Below are positions 11,593-22,369 of a stretch of 64,000 nt of DNA, one piece after another. A program made the translations under genes and the position numbers. The stretch's first letter is position 1. Every line of letters starts with the position of its first letter. The notes under the pieces are model-generated. The model searched no databases, was not told where the DNA came from, and saw nothing but the letters and a program-made list of their open reading frames with translations. Where the stretch lies: positions 62,001-126,000 of the forward strand of contig JAKSYS010000080.1 in the NCBI GenBank assembly GCA_022925895.1. Reading direction: 5' to 3'. Source of the stretch: Fragilaria crotonensis (taxonomy: Eukaryota > Bacillariophyta > Fragilariophyceae > Fragilariales > Fragilariaceae).

Positions 11593-14048
11593 TCACCGGA
11601 TCATCTTCGGAATTCGGTATGTAGTAGCATGGGGACTTTCCACAGGCAACAAGGGTTCAGTAAACTTCGGCACCACACCACCATCATCCTCATCATCATC
11701 ATCGTCATTATCGTCAGCAGCCTCATAAGCAACATGAGAATGCCTCCGCCGCGATCTCTTCCTAACTTTCTGTCGTCTCCTCCTCTTCTTGGCACTTGTC
11801 GCTGGCATGCTTGACTCTTCCAAGTCACCACTGGCAATGGCAGCAGCTGCAGGATTGGGGCGTTCAGGACGATCCACAGCCATAGCAGCAGACATCTTCC
11901 TCCCGGCGTCAACCACTCTTTCCTTTGCCGCAGTAAACGTCCCATACAGATGATTCTCCGTATGTCGCACACTTCCAGCCCAATCACCAGCGGCCCCTTC
12001 AACAGGGTGACCATCCGGTTCCGACACCGACGTACAGTGTCGGATATCTCGACCATCCCAGCTTACGGCAACTCCGTTCGTGATCTTGATAGCAAGGCCA
12101 GCAAAGGGGACCCAGGACGACGTCCATGGATGTTGGGCATCACAAGATACCAGTTCGTTCCCTTTCCAGGAATGTCTTCCAAAAACTGACTGTAACCTTG
12201 AGAGGCATCGTTGAAGTCATAATGAGAAGCGTTTCCCAGGTCGACACTCGTGTCGACAGTGTATCCAACTCGCCGTCCACCCTCACCATCCATCGGCACC
12301 ACAGGATGGAGACCACAATTCCCCTCAGTGTCGCGGATCACAGCATATACCTGAGGAAAGGCACACCTCCCAATCACTGCGAGGGAGACGACCATTTCCC
12401 TAAGGAGAGCCTCACCCACAGCCTCATTTGCCTTGTATGCGCTTGTGGTGACACCATCCAAGTGCACATGAGTTCCAATCGCATGCATGGTGCCGTAATC
12501 ACCAGCATTGGACCTCGCTGCACCCTTCTTCTTTGCAAGTCTCAAGGCCTTATTATGCTTTGTAATACAAGCCATCGCATCCAAAAGATCCTCACCCCCA
12601 TCGTCAGTCAGGAAGTTGACATTCCTCACCATGATGACCGACTGCCGATTCCTCTGCTGACCAAGGCAAGGTAGGTCCACCATGATGTCGACAAAGTGTT
12701 CAGATGCCGGATCGATGATCCAGCACGTGTCCGGCAGACGATAGTGATGACACCCCTCGGCATAGTGACGCCCGTCCCGCCTTGCACTGTTCGCAACTGC
12801 AAGGCGTTGGTTGTATTCTACCGCCAGATATTCCCGTGGGATGTCGGGATGCCATGAACCATCGAAGACATCAGGTGCCATCTTCGGGCCGTCGCTGTCC
12901 CGACATTGTTCCACCCTGTAGACAACCCGATTCTGCTGCAAATCCTTCGTGAGGTTCAAGGAAATTCGCCATGCCGAAACACGGTCAACGAATTCGTCAA
13001 ATCGCCCACATGAATAGCCACGGTACTCCAGGTACCGAAATTGTTTTGGTTCTTCCATATGAAATCGCTTGACATACCCTCCCTTGCCGAAGGTGTACGA
13101 CACCTTCCCATTACTGTCGGTGCTCCTCTCAAGGCGAAGCCAGCTCATGTCCAGGGCCACATGTGTTTTAGCCACACCGACATCCTCCTTGCGACGCTCT
13201 CTGGCACAGTAGAAAACGCCACATTGAGGCAAGAAGAGTATCATGGTGCGAAACTTGAAATCATTCTTATCATCAAGATCGTCTTCATGGTATGATCTGA
13301 CCAACAGGACATCATCTTCACCCCCCACCACCGATGAAGCAGCCTTCTTTGTTGGAAGCTCGGCACTTGGTTCGGTTTTCATCAAAGGCGATCTATTGAG
13401 GATGACATCCATGACGTAGATCTCGCTGAGGAAGCATGACTCCATCCCAGAGAATGGGAACATGTCAGCCGCGCATTGTAGTTGGTGTACGAAGTCGCAT
13501 CCGTATGCAGCGGCTATCCAAGCAACGTTAGTGTTGCATACCTTTCGCGTCGTTCCAGCCAGGGGACACGGAGATGTCTCCTTCCCAGTCGCGAAGGCAT
13601 GATAGCGCTCCTTGAAGTGAGCTCTATCCTCAGGAGGCACCGCCATCGACAGCAATAGCATAGCTTGTCTCTGCGACGGCAGGAATTTGCGCTCCGGTCG
13701 ATTCGGCAAGCATGGACCGTCATAGCCACCAACATCGCCTTCATTATCGCTATCGCCATCAACGTCAAACAACAAGTCATCATCCTGATCGCTATCGCTA
13801 TCAACCTCAAATACCAAGTCATCATCCTCCTTTCCATTATTCCCATCAGCGTGGATGTCATCCTGGCCATTGTGACAAACGCCATTTTTGCCGTCAGTCG
13901 CACAAGACGATGATCGCTTCTCCTTCGCTGACGCCCCAAGGTTTCGCAAGCCTGTCGCACAAGACGACGTTCGCTTCTTATTAGCTATACTGCGCTTATT
14001 ACGTCGACTGGACGACATAAAGTTCTCGTCTTGCTCCTTCGTAGGCAT
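11593..14048 (-). CDS. Unrecognised transposon-associated protein, one frameshift
   Basis: Minus-strand ATG at 14048 followed by 661 codons to 12063. The C-terminal reading then continues in another frame: from about 12120 down to 11593 a coherent extension begins SWVPFAGLAIKITNGVAVSW and ends in a basic, then acidic, tail. A single indel near 12120 would unite them into a protein of roughly 810 residues. The N-terminus is basic/serine-rich with an Asp-rich repeat (two similar DxDSDxDxDD blocks). The middle has several Cys/His residues but no motif I recognise. It is convergent with the transposase gene, with 27 bp between their ends, so it is likely the second gene of the same element. Function unknown. 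Confidence 0.6.
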
Positions 14049-14262
14049 CGTTCAACCCACTGGATGGCAGGGCACGACGTCAACTACAAAAGAACGACAA
14101 GAGAACGTTCACGCCGCGACAGTAGACAAAACCAGCGATCCTGTTCTCGTGTTGCTCCTTCGCAGGCGTCGTTCAACCCACTGGATGGCAGGGAACGACG
14201 TCAACTACGAAAGAACAAAAGAGAACGTTCACGCCGCGACAGTCGACAACAACAGCGATACC
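14023..14262. repeat. Two 121-bp direct repeats at the 5' end of the minus-strand gene
   Basis: Copy 1 (14023-14143) and copy 2 (14144-14262) share a long common core including CGTTCAACCCACTGGATGGC and GAGAACGTTCACGCCGCGAC, with scattered substitutions. The first codons of the minus-strand gene (MPTKEQDEN) lie in copy 1. Copy 2 would therefore be its immediate upstream region and could act as a promoter or transposase-binding repeat; that role is inferred. Confidence 0.85.
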
Positions 14263-14583
14263 AGAGCGACAATCAACAACAATAACTTGCCATTGCCAAG
14301 AAAAGCAATAACAAACGGTGTGTTGTTGTCGTCGAATTGAGTGAATTTATTCTACGAACAAATGGCGTAGAAAACATACCGCATTGCAGATGCGAAATAC
14401 ATGTGTATCCGAAAAAGGGAAAATGCGAACTGACTTTACTATGCATTTTACAGTGGAAAGCTATCCCAGGATTAACCTGGGACTTCAATGCAGAAACGAT
14501 TGAAAAATCTATTTCTAAATGTCTTCAAGCTGCTTACAACAAAGCACTGTACAAAACATACCGCAGAAATTTTTATTCATGAT

Positions 14584-14910
14584 ACTTAGCGAGGACCACA
14601 CCTGTCCAGCGCACATAAGTACTGATACGGTTAGTTTATATAAATATTCGCATTTGAATAGTATATTATAAACATTTGAGCACCATCATAATACTTAGCG
14701 AGTTACACACATGTCCATTGCACACAAGTACTGGTATAGTGCTTTTATATAAGAACAAGGATACGAATAGTATAAACACACACATGAGCACAGTGATTAC
14801 ATTTAAGGAGAAACACATGTCCAACGCACACATGCACTGGTAGAGTGCATTTATATATATATACGCACTATTAAATTGTTAATTTGTATATATATATCAA
14901 CACACATGTC
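14584..14910. repeat. About three imperfect 109-bp tandem repeats
   Basis: ACTTAGCGAG followed by CACA..TGTCCA.. GCACA.AAGTACTG and a TATATA stretch recurs at 14584, 14693 and, more diverged, about 14802. The spacing is near 109 bp. Such AT-rich subterminal repeats are typical of DNA transposons, and this block lies between the second and third transposon-type genes. No gene is present from 14340 to 15416. Confidence 0.75.
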
Positions 14911-14989
14911 AAATGTACAAGTTCATTAGTATTAAAATCATAGTCTCTGTTACTCTATGCGTAATATGAGGACGTTGATTCGGAGTGTC

Positions 14990-15007
14990 GAAGTGCACGT
15001 GCACTTC
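14990..15007. repeat. 18-bp perfect palindrome containing CACGTG
   Basis: GAAGTGCACGTGCACTTC is identical to its reverse complement and is centred on CACGTG, a core typical of bHLH/bZIP binding sites. It lies in non-coding DNA about 410 bp upstream of the ATG at 15417. A binding role is inferred only. Confidence 0.8.
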
Positions 15008-15416
15008 AACGCACGCACACGCGTAGATACAGTACCAGAGCGAAGTCCTGCCTTGCATCGTGAGGGAACACCCAAATATTGAAAACGACTGACCATGCCC
15101 TATACGCTTAAACTGAACCGTATATTCTTACATAGAAGCCATATTGCTGTTACATGAGCAATATCTCGTTTATTCAAACGATGCACATGCATTTTTAAAG
15201 CATTCAACTACACTTTTGAGTATACAATACATACGTATGCACATTTGAGGGGGTTCGCATTCACTGTTTGAATGGGACTTTGCCACAATAATTTGTGCAG
15301 CAAACACCATTATTGATACCATAGAATCGCAAAACAGAAAAGGAACAAACACAACTCATCGCTCTTCTGCTTCTCTAGTTGTTTTCATTGGCTTCACTTG
15401 AGTTGTTGGACAAACC

Positions 15417-17171
15417 ATGACAGGCTCACCACGAACAAGGTCAACAGGACAAGTGAGAAAGTCTCCACGACGGAACAACGTCGGACAGAAGACAGGAAAG
15501 GTAAGGAAAAGTACTAGTGTAGCGAGAAGAAAGTCGACTGGGAAAAGAATTGCGACCAAACCTGCCCCAAAATTGACGTTGCCAGCGACGACGTCGACAG
15601 CAATGATGAAGTGGAGGAGGTGGACAATAATCGTGATCAACGAAGGCAGAAAACTAAAGTCTCATCGAACGATGTGGACGATGTTCTTGAACAACCAAGG
15701 AAGTTAACACTCGTGTCGTCAAGGGAAGGAGCCGTGAAAAGGAAGAAGATGACAGGAAAAGCCAGAAAACCAGTGAGAGCGCCCAAGTTACACAAATCAT
15801 CATCATCGTCATCATCTTACGAAAATGAATCTGACCCGAGCGATGACGATGATGGAAATCTTTTTGCAGGCCGCGTCGTTCCGAACCCTACAATTGCAGC
15901 CGTAGTAGAGGTTTTGGAGGATGATGATGATGATGATGATGATTGCGCAGATAAGAAAGAAGCAGGTGACGCCGATGAAGAAGATGACTATGCGAGTGCA
16001 ACAAGCCACGAAGAGACTCCTCCGCAACGCTCAAAGATACAGAGGAGACTTGATGACGAGGATGTGGAGGATGAGGACAGAGAAGATGACTATGCGAGTG
16101 CAACAAGCCACGAAGAGACTCCTCCGCGACGCTCAAAGATACAGAGGAGACTTTATGACGAGGATGTGGAGGATGAGGACAGGAACAATCGCGCAAGTTC
16201 GACTAGTACACTAAGCATGCAACGCAAGAGTTCCGGGAGGAAAGAAAATGGTGAGTCCGCTGTTGTGAACCTTGACGTACCAATTCGTGGCATGTCCAAA
16301 AGTGAATCGAGGAGGAATCAGCAAGAGTATGCGACACAACGGGTTAAGGCATTCGTTACATCAAAGGTGTTTCGAAAAATTAAATTTATAAGCAATGATG
16401 ACATGTTACGAGAGGCGATGGATTGGGTGATGAGGCATGAAAAGGTCCCACAGGACAAGCGCTTGATGTATCGGGTGGTTTACGAAAGTGTCTTCAATGA
16501 GTCGTTGAATGCAAAGAGGAGTACATGCGAGACGGCGGGAAAGAAGATTGTGGTGGAGGAAACGATGCCCAAATTCCAAGAGAAGGGCAAGGAATTGTTC
16601 ACCATCGAGGAGTTGTGTACGCTCAGGCGGGCAAAAACCGAACGTGAAAAGGAGGCTGCGTTTTGGTTCTTTGGCGAATTCTTGTCCTGTGTGGTTGGAA
16701 AACGAGTGTGGAATGTTCAAAAGCAATATCAACTGATCTCACAGGCAACGATGACGGGTAGCAGTGACAAGCTGGTCACAGTAAGCGACGAGGCATTTGC
16801 TCTACTAATGTACGAAATTACCAAGATAAGTGGACGAAACAGGGTAGTGCACAGGCAGGACAATCGGAGCAAAGCGGAAAGAAAGTAATTCGGGAAAGTA
16901 TACCGTTCAGAATAGTGGGACCTGCAAATATGGCGGATGGAGTCATGCCGGCATGAGGCGCTTTAATGAGCTGTACGACTTGGTTGTTGAGGACAGGGCT
17001 TGCCCGCAGGCTGCTGCAGTGGAAAAGGAGTTCCTAAACTATTGCATTAAAGAGGGAAACAGGAAGAAGGTAGGAGGGAGAATAAGTGATGAACCGACTG
17101 CCGTTGAAGGGTCAGCCAGCATGTTGCAACCACGCTATATTCGAGCGGCGTGGGATTTGAATGATGAGTAG
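15417..17171 (+). pseudogene. Third transposon-type gene: basic/acidic protein, frameshifted
   Basis: ATG at 15417 opens a basic Arg/Lys/Thr-rich N-terminus in frame 1. From about 15585 the coherent reading is frame 2 (to 16888), with acidic runs (eight consecutive Asp) and a 34-residue tandem duplication (15980-16183). It then has a helical, charged domain containing FTIEELCTLRR and FWFFGEFLSCVVGKRVW. Near 16815 a one-base loss breaks the frame (LLMYE continues as YQDKWTKQG in another frame), and near 16905 it breaks again. The last 73 codons (KYGGWSHAGMRRFNELYDLV onward, ending LNDE) run to 17171. I recall similar three-part proteins near diatom transposases but cannot name a domain. It is probably a decayed accessory gene of the upstream element. 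Confidence 0.55.
15980..16183 (+). repeat. 102-bp in-frame tandem duplication
   Basis: Two copies of a 102-bp unit beginning GAAGATGACTATGCGAGTGC encode two nearly identical 34-residue blocks (DDYASATSHEETPP, then RSKIQRRL and an acidic end). Only a few bases differ, so the duplication is recent. The frame is preserved. Confidence 0.95.
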
Positions 17172-17749
17172 TGAACATTTTTACTAAATTAGTATATTTC
17201 GACACCGCCATTGATGAGTTACTAGTCCCTACAAACATTGGAACCCCAACAATACATTGCTTAGGAGAAAAAAACCAATGGCGACTTCATAACATTCAAT
17301 CCAACTTTGAATTTACATACATGCAATATAATGTCCGATGCGATACAACTAATGGCGAGAAACACACAATGTATTAAGTGATAATCAACAATAATTGTGA
17401 TTAATATGTTCAATACATACGTTTAACGGTGACAACATAAGATATATGGGGAATGTAACCATTTACATGTGACTTCCAAGAACTAATGAACAGTATTGTG
17501 TGTCTTCTCAACATTTAATTGTTGCCTCACCATATAGTGCTTTCTGATGCAGCCATCATATTAGGTTCAGTATCAAGAATTGCTAAAAATGAAGTTCCAA
17601 TCATAAAATAGCGTGGAAGTCAACGGATTGGCAATAATATGATACAGGAAGAGACCATGACAATGACATGTGGTACATGGTGCACCACATTGTATTTAAA
17701 GTAAGCATCATACTAGCTAAAGGTTGTGCCTGGTCTATAGTACTGAATC
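17172..17749. other. Non-coding stretch
   Basis: AT-rich sequence after the third transposon-type gene with no supported gene. It may contain the right end of the DNA transposon, but no inverted repeat was matched. Confidence 0.4.
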
Positions 17750-18500
17750 TGTGAATACAAGCAAGTGTTGAGCAATCAAATTGGCAGACAACGATTTGTT
17801 ATGACCGTCTTGAGATTCAGCTTCATATTCTCAGGCATCGAGCTATGGGTTGTCATGTCCCGTGCCAATGAGCCGACCCTCTGCGTCTTGCAATCGCTTG
17901 GTTACTTTACTACCATATTCCACGCATCTTGTGTCCCAGCGCCTCTTGCGATTGCAATCTCCTATCGAAGGTATTTGTCATCGAACATCTGGCAAAAATG
18001 TCTCATCTGCTTCAGGTATTTGAGTCTGATAATGCATTGCTTAATTCATTTGCAAAATCCTCATCGCTTTCCTGGGTATATTCATCCCAACAATCTTCAA
18101 GTCGACGTCTTATCGTTGAGTAATCCGCTATGCACTCATTGTAATGCTTGCATCGCACGTTAACATCTATCGTTCCGAGTTCGAGGTTCGTTATCAGCAG
18201 TACAGTACCATTCTCGGTCAGCACCCAATGCGACATAAAGGTTTCCAACTCTGTGTGAGACGCCGAGCCATCCCCTGCATGAGATGTCTCCAACCCCGGC
18301 GTTCTCTTTGAACCAGCATACTACTACCCAATTATAGAAGCTGAAGTCCAAATATTCCGACATGTCTGGTGTTTTGCAAGTAATTTGCTCCATTGAAGCT
18401 CTGCCTCCAAGAGGGAATACTGAGTTTGCTGTCACCAACATAATCTCACACACCCATACTATACCACAGTCCCATAGTCTCATGGGAACCTTTCTCTTTG
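17750..18500 (-). mobile_element. Decayed copia polyprotein fragment (integrase-RT linker)
   Basis: Minus-strand pieces in shifting frames read CKTPDMSEYLDFSFYNWV, then KENAGVGDIS, RGWLGVSHRVGN and LMSHWVLTENGTV, then a TNLEL stretch and a long acidic segment. This order matches what I recall of the region between integrase and reverse transcriptase in diatom copia-type elements. At least three frame breaks are present. It is not the same subfamily as the full-length element in this window. Confidence 0.6.
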
Positions 18501-18527
18501 TCATTTGTCTAAACCACCGTTTCTTTA

Positions 18528-18812
18528 CTACTTCACGAATAACGGATTCCGCTCATGTTGAGAGATGAAATAATACGATGAGCAGTTGGTAGCGACCGTC
18601 GCTTGCTCAAACGACAGGTTGCCGTCGAGTGTGGGAGATGGAGCTCCTTTTTGGATCAGGTAGTCCAACAGGAGGTTTATACTCAAATACTTATTCTCCC
18701 GAAGCGCCTGCACATGTTCTGCATGTGCCAAGAGAGCAAAAGTGAACCTTTGGTCTCCTGAAAAAAAGTTCTTCTCAACAGCCGCTCTTCTTGGCTTCTT
18801 CTTTGGTGGCAT
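18528..18812 (-). CDS. 94-residue ORF of unknown function
   Basis: Minus-strand ATG at 18812. It starts with a lysine/arginine-rich, nuclear-signal-like stretch (PPKKKPRRAAVEK) and continues as a helical, leucine-rich sequence with GAPSPTLDG. It lies directly upstream, on the same strand, of the copia fragment, and could be part of another decayed mobile element. No family recognised. Confidence 0.3.
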   Translation of the reverse strand: MPPKKKPRRAAVEKNFFSGDQRFTFALLAHAEHVQALRENKYLSINLLLDYLIQKGAPSPTLDGNLSFEQATVATNCSSYYFISQHERNPLFVK

Positions 18813-19696
18813 AATGAGACAAGAAATCAGTGACAGGGACTGTCAAAAAGGGAATGGGGAGGGAGAGGGTGATGCTGTTGATGATAATGAATGGCTGATG
18901 AGATTGTGTTGTCTTGGTGTCAAAAAAGATCGTCGTTGTACAATTGTACAGCACTGTATACAAGGGATTTTTGTTATTGGCCGGTCTCAAGCCCAAGAAA
19001 TCTGAAGACGTATGACAATGCGAGCAGAATGTACCCAAGAGCACACAAGATGACCACATACTTCCTCACACCAACAAGCCAAGCCTCGTCAATGGAATAA
19101 CACAGCTTATTTCCTCATCAGTGGGAAACACATGATAATGCTAAGCAATGCATGAGATCCTTACCTTTGAAAGTGTGTCAACGTGTTGGCTTTGTACGTT
19201 ATGGGGTATGATAATCTGTGTGGAGTTGAAATTGGCACCATCCAAACAGGTGTTATTGCAGATTGTAACAGGTGTTATTGCAAATTGTGTAAAACATAAG
19301 TGGTGCTATTGCAAAAATTGCAAAAAGATAACAGGGGTTATGGGTATATTAAAAATTAGCGTGCTATTATTGTCATTTGAGGGGGTATATTATAGCAGAT
19401 AGCAGGTGTTTTCAATTTTTGGAGTAGATAACAGGTACAATAGCAATTTCCCCTTTTTTTATTGGCATGATTTAACGGTTGCTACGACTGTAGAGGTGAA
19501 AGGGGTATGTCGGTCTGTCGGATGTCGGTATGTAGTATGTAAGTATGTAAGAATAGTATCTATGTCATACGTCATACTACTTGTATGCCAGAAATAATGT
19601 TCTCGTATACATGCTGTGTAACGTGTATCATACGATCTTGTAGACTTCAGTAATAGTTCATGTAGCGGGCAATTCTTGGAGCATTACAAATGCGCC
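18813..19696. other. Intergenic region with short GT-rich repeats
   Basis: No supported gene. From about 19240 to 19440 a loose repeat (AACAGGTGTTATTGCAAATTG and variants) recurs. From 19500 to 19580 there are short GTATGTA/GTCGGTATG repeats. It forms the upstream region of the MsrA gene. Confidence 0.5.
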
Positions 19697-20509
19697 ATGA
19701 TGTTCCTGTCGATCGTCCTCGCTCTGTCAGTGCTTCGCTCCATCATTGCCGACAATCCATCGGAGACCTACGACGTCGTGTCCAGACGTCGTACTCCATT
19801 GCGCAACACGGTCGCGGGTATCACTTCAGGACTCAATACATCTGATTCTGATCGGTCTCTTGCCGAAGAAACCGCACAGCCGGTAGTCGATGTTTACTTT
19901 GGGGTCGGTTGCTATTGGCATATTCAGCATGAATTTGTGCAAGCCGAACGAGATCTTCTCGGCAGGACAGACCCGCAACTAACATCCCGCGCAGGGTACG
20001 CCGGTGGAACGTCACAAGGTTCCGAAGGACGAGTATGCTATCACAATTTTGAAAACATTGCTGATTACTCGAAACTCGGTCACGCCGAAGTTGTCGGAAT
20101 GAAGATACCAGAAGACAAAATTGAAGATTTTAGCGAAGTTTATTTTAATTTGTTTGACCCTGATACTGGAGAGCGCGTTGATCCAATGGACCGAGGACCT
20201 GAGTATCGATCTGTCATCGGATTGCCCAGGGGAACCAAACATCCAGCGTATGCAGCAGTTCGAGCAGCAGGGGAGGCAATGGGATTCCAGCTGGAAATTG
20301 GAGTGGGAAACGACCCAGACACTTACGGAAAAGGCAAGCTTGTATATGTCTACGACTCGAGCCTATTTCACTTCCATCAAGCCGAAGTATTCATGCAATT
20401 TAGAGATGATTTTCAGTCGGAACCTTACGGGAAAGAGTACAACAACCTCGTCGAATTGGCGCTTGAAGATGGAAGGATTATTGGCCAAGGTTGCCCCGAT
20501 ACGGTCTAA
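19697..20509 (+). CDS. msrA: Secreted or organelle-targeted MsrA-type methionine sulfoxide reductase
   Basis: Reduces methionine S-sulfoxide in proteins if active. The start is the ATG at 19697 (the frame also opens at an upstream TTG, which is not a likely start), giving 270 residues in one exon. Residues 1-20 (MMFLSIVLALSVLRSIIADN) look like a cleavable signal peptide. The catalytic loop reads FGVGCYWHIQ, so the nucleophilic Cys of the family's GCFWG motif is kept although Phe and Gly are changed to Tyr and His. GYAGGTSQGSEGRVCYHN and GHAEVVGM match the family's substrate-binding and core segments. YRSVIG also fits. The C-terminus has one further Cys (GQGCPDTV), a plausible resolving residue. 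An MsrA-like relative with altered substrate use is possible. Confidence 0.85.
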   Translation: MMFLSIVLALSVLRSIIADNPSETYDVVSRRRTPLRNTVAGITSGLNTSDSDRSLAEETAQPVVDVYFGVGCYWHIQHEFVQAERDLLGRTDPQLTSRAGYAGGTSQGSEGRVCYHNFENIADYSKLGHAEVVGMKIPEDKIEDFSEVYFNLFDPDTGERVDPMDRGPEYRSVIGLPRGTKHPAYAAVRAAGEAMGFQLEIGVGNDPDTYGKGKLVYVYDSSLFHFHQAEVFMQFRDDFQSEPYGKEYNNLVELALEDGRIIGQGCPDTV

Positions 20510-20755
20510 TGCCTTTTCCATCCAATAACTGGTACCGTCGTCATGCATTGTGTTCGTGACATAGTTGCGTGAGAAATGATACATTTTTCGCAATCGTGAC
20601 AACCCCCTGCTATTGTGCGATTACGTCCTACGATTGAAGATTGCTCCATGGTACTGCAGATGATTCGATACATCAGACACATCTGCATGTAAGTCGGAAC
20701 ATTTTTCTCTTTCATATGACCCACTCGAGGGTTCGACACAAGGATCGTCAGAGCA

Positions 20756-21363
20756 GTGACATGTACACGGTGTACTTGTACTCCGTTGCGCATGTCGTGG
20801 ACTTCAGGTATCGGTCGTTTAACTGCGCATTTATTTGGTGTTTTTTCTGTGGTTCCGCCGCCATTTGGTCAAGAAGCGGAGGATATGCTCACGAGAGGAG
20901 AAATGCAACGATGGCTTGCAGAAGCCGCCTTGATCCCAAGCGTTCTTTTGCCGGAACAGGGACTTGTTACGTGGAAAGAGATTGATGATGACCGGGCTCT
21001 CATGACAATCTCAGATCCGTACAAAGGCAAGGAAGTTGAGTTAACAGCTATCTTTGACAAGATGCCCGGATGACAAAAGTCGAAGGCATGCGTTATCGCT
21101 TGGTTGGAAAGGACGTTGTTTTGACGCCATTGGTCGGATACTTCTCCAAATATGAGTTCGTTCCAGATGCTGCCGCGTGGGTTCCCGTTCACACGGAAGT
21201 TGGATGGGAAGGAAGAGCGCTACTTCAAAGGAGATAACTTTGATTTCAAACATTATGTACTCGCACCTTCTTCAAATGCAGGGGGGGCGTTGATGGAGTG
21301 AATGACGAGATCACACCATTTTGGAAACAGATTTTCCATAATTACGAGGTACTGGAGTACTAG
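20756..21363 (+). pseudogene. DUF6544-like fragment, broken by indels
   Basis: The coherent reading starts around GRLTAHLFGVFSVV and continues GEMQRWLAEAALIPSVLLPEQG, a pattern I associate with the uncharacterised DUF6544 family. At 21070 it changes frame (GMRYRLVGKDVVLTPLVGYF, then VPVHTEVGWEG). At about 21211 it changes again (EERYFKGDNFDFKHYVL). A last change at a run of seven G (21281-21287) would extend it to a TAG at 21361. The N-terminal half of the family is missing; only 246 bp separate it from the MsrA stop. It could be a truncated relic. At least one break coincides with a homopolymer, so assembly error may add to the damage. Family assignment is by recall. Confidence 0.5.
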
Positions 21364-22090
21364 TAGTCTAGTCCCTCTCTTCTGACCTGCTGAGCCATCT
21401 ATGTTCTATGTACACTTCTCTCCAGGAAGCGTACAGTTGCTCATACTTCCGTAACTCCGAGTTTCGAGTACTTGTACTCCAGTACGCGACACTGCTGTAA
21501 GAATGCTCACTACTTGGACTACCGGTACTAGTAGTCATTCGACTACTTCAAGATAGAAGTACGTAGTACGTAGTACTGTAGTACTGTAGTAACTTGATGT
21601 ACTCTAGTAGTGGTGGGGCAATACAGTAGTACTATCAAGTGTACTGTACCTGGTACTCCGAATACTTGCGTACCTGGAGGTTCCGGAATATCGTCTTAAC
21701 TGCTTTTTGCACTTCCGTTCAGCAGTAACGGTGCGATTGTAAACCATCGGACCACGGACTTACGGAAATCAAAGGTCTTTTGTTTTGCTCTACTAGTAGA
21801 GTAGCAAGCTACCGTAGTAGAGACCTCAGGACAGCCAGCCACACAGGTGTTTAAGCTGTGGACCGTGGAATGGACATATTCTGATTCGTACGAATTTCGG
21901 TCAACTGTTTTGATGAAATGTCGGCCTGTTGATCCGACAGAATATATTTTATCATTCTTCGTTTTCTTCATTCATGTAACATTTTTACTTAGCACCAAAA
22001 TCCTACTTTCGGGGAAACTATCGAAATGAAATAAATGAATCGTGAATATGCGTCAGCGATAGGAATCTTGACATTCAGTTTCTTTAAGTT
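21364..22090. other. Intergenic, AGTAC-rich
   Basis: No gene. 21400-21690 is crowded with AGTACT, GTAGTACT and related palindromes (for example GTAGTACGTAGTACTGTAGT). The rest is AT-rich. Confidence 0.6.
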
Positions 22091-22095
22091 TTTCA

Positions 22096-22365
22096 AAGAT
22101 GATTAAGAAGAATTAAGAAGACCCAGAATTTATTAAGAAGAATTAAGAAGACACGAAATTAATTAAGAAGATTTAAGAAGAATTAAGAAGACCCAAAATT
22201 AATTAAGAATATTTAAGAAGAATTAAGAAGACCCAAAATTAATTAAGAAGATTTAAGAAGAATTAAGAAGACTCGAAATTTATTAAGAAGAATTCAGAAG
22301 AATTAAGAAGACCCTGTATATATTAAGAAGAATTAAGACGACTGAAAATGTCGTAAGTCTTAAGT
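22096..22365. repeat. 40-bp satellite array 1 (TTAAGAAG family)
   Basis: About six tandem units near 40 bp, each built of four related decamers of the form NNTTAAGAAG plus a variable segment such as ACCCAAAATT. The last unit ends AATTAAGACGACTGAAAATG, matching the unit of the second array at 26312. Confidence 0.9.
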
Positions 22366-22369
22366 AGTT

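Noticed and set aside
22096-22365. Regular repeats as a CRISPR-like array
   Set aside because: The units are contiguous low-complexity satellite DNA without unique spacers, and the genome is eukaryotic.
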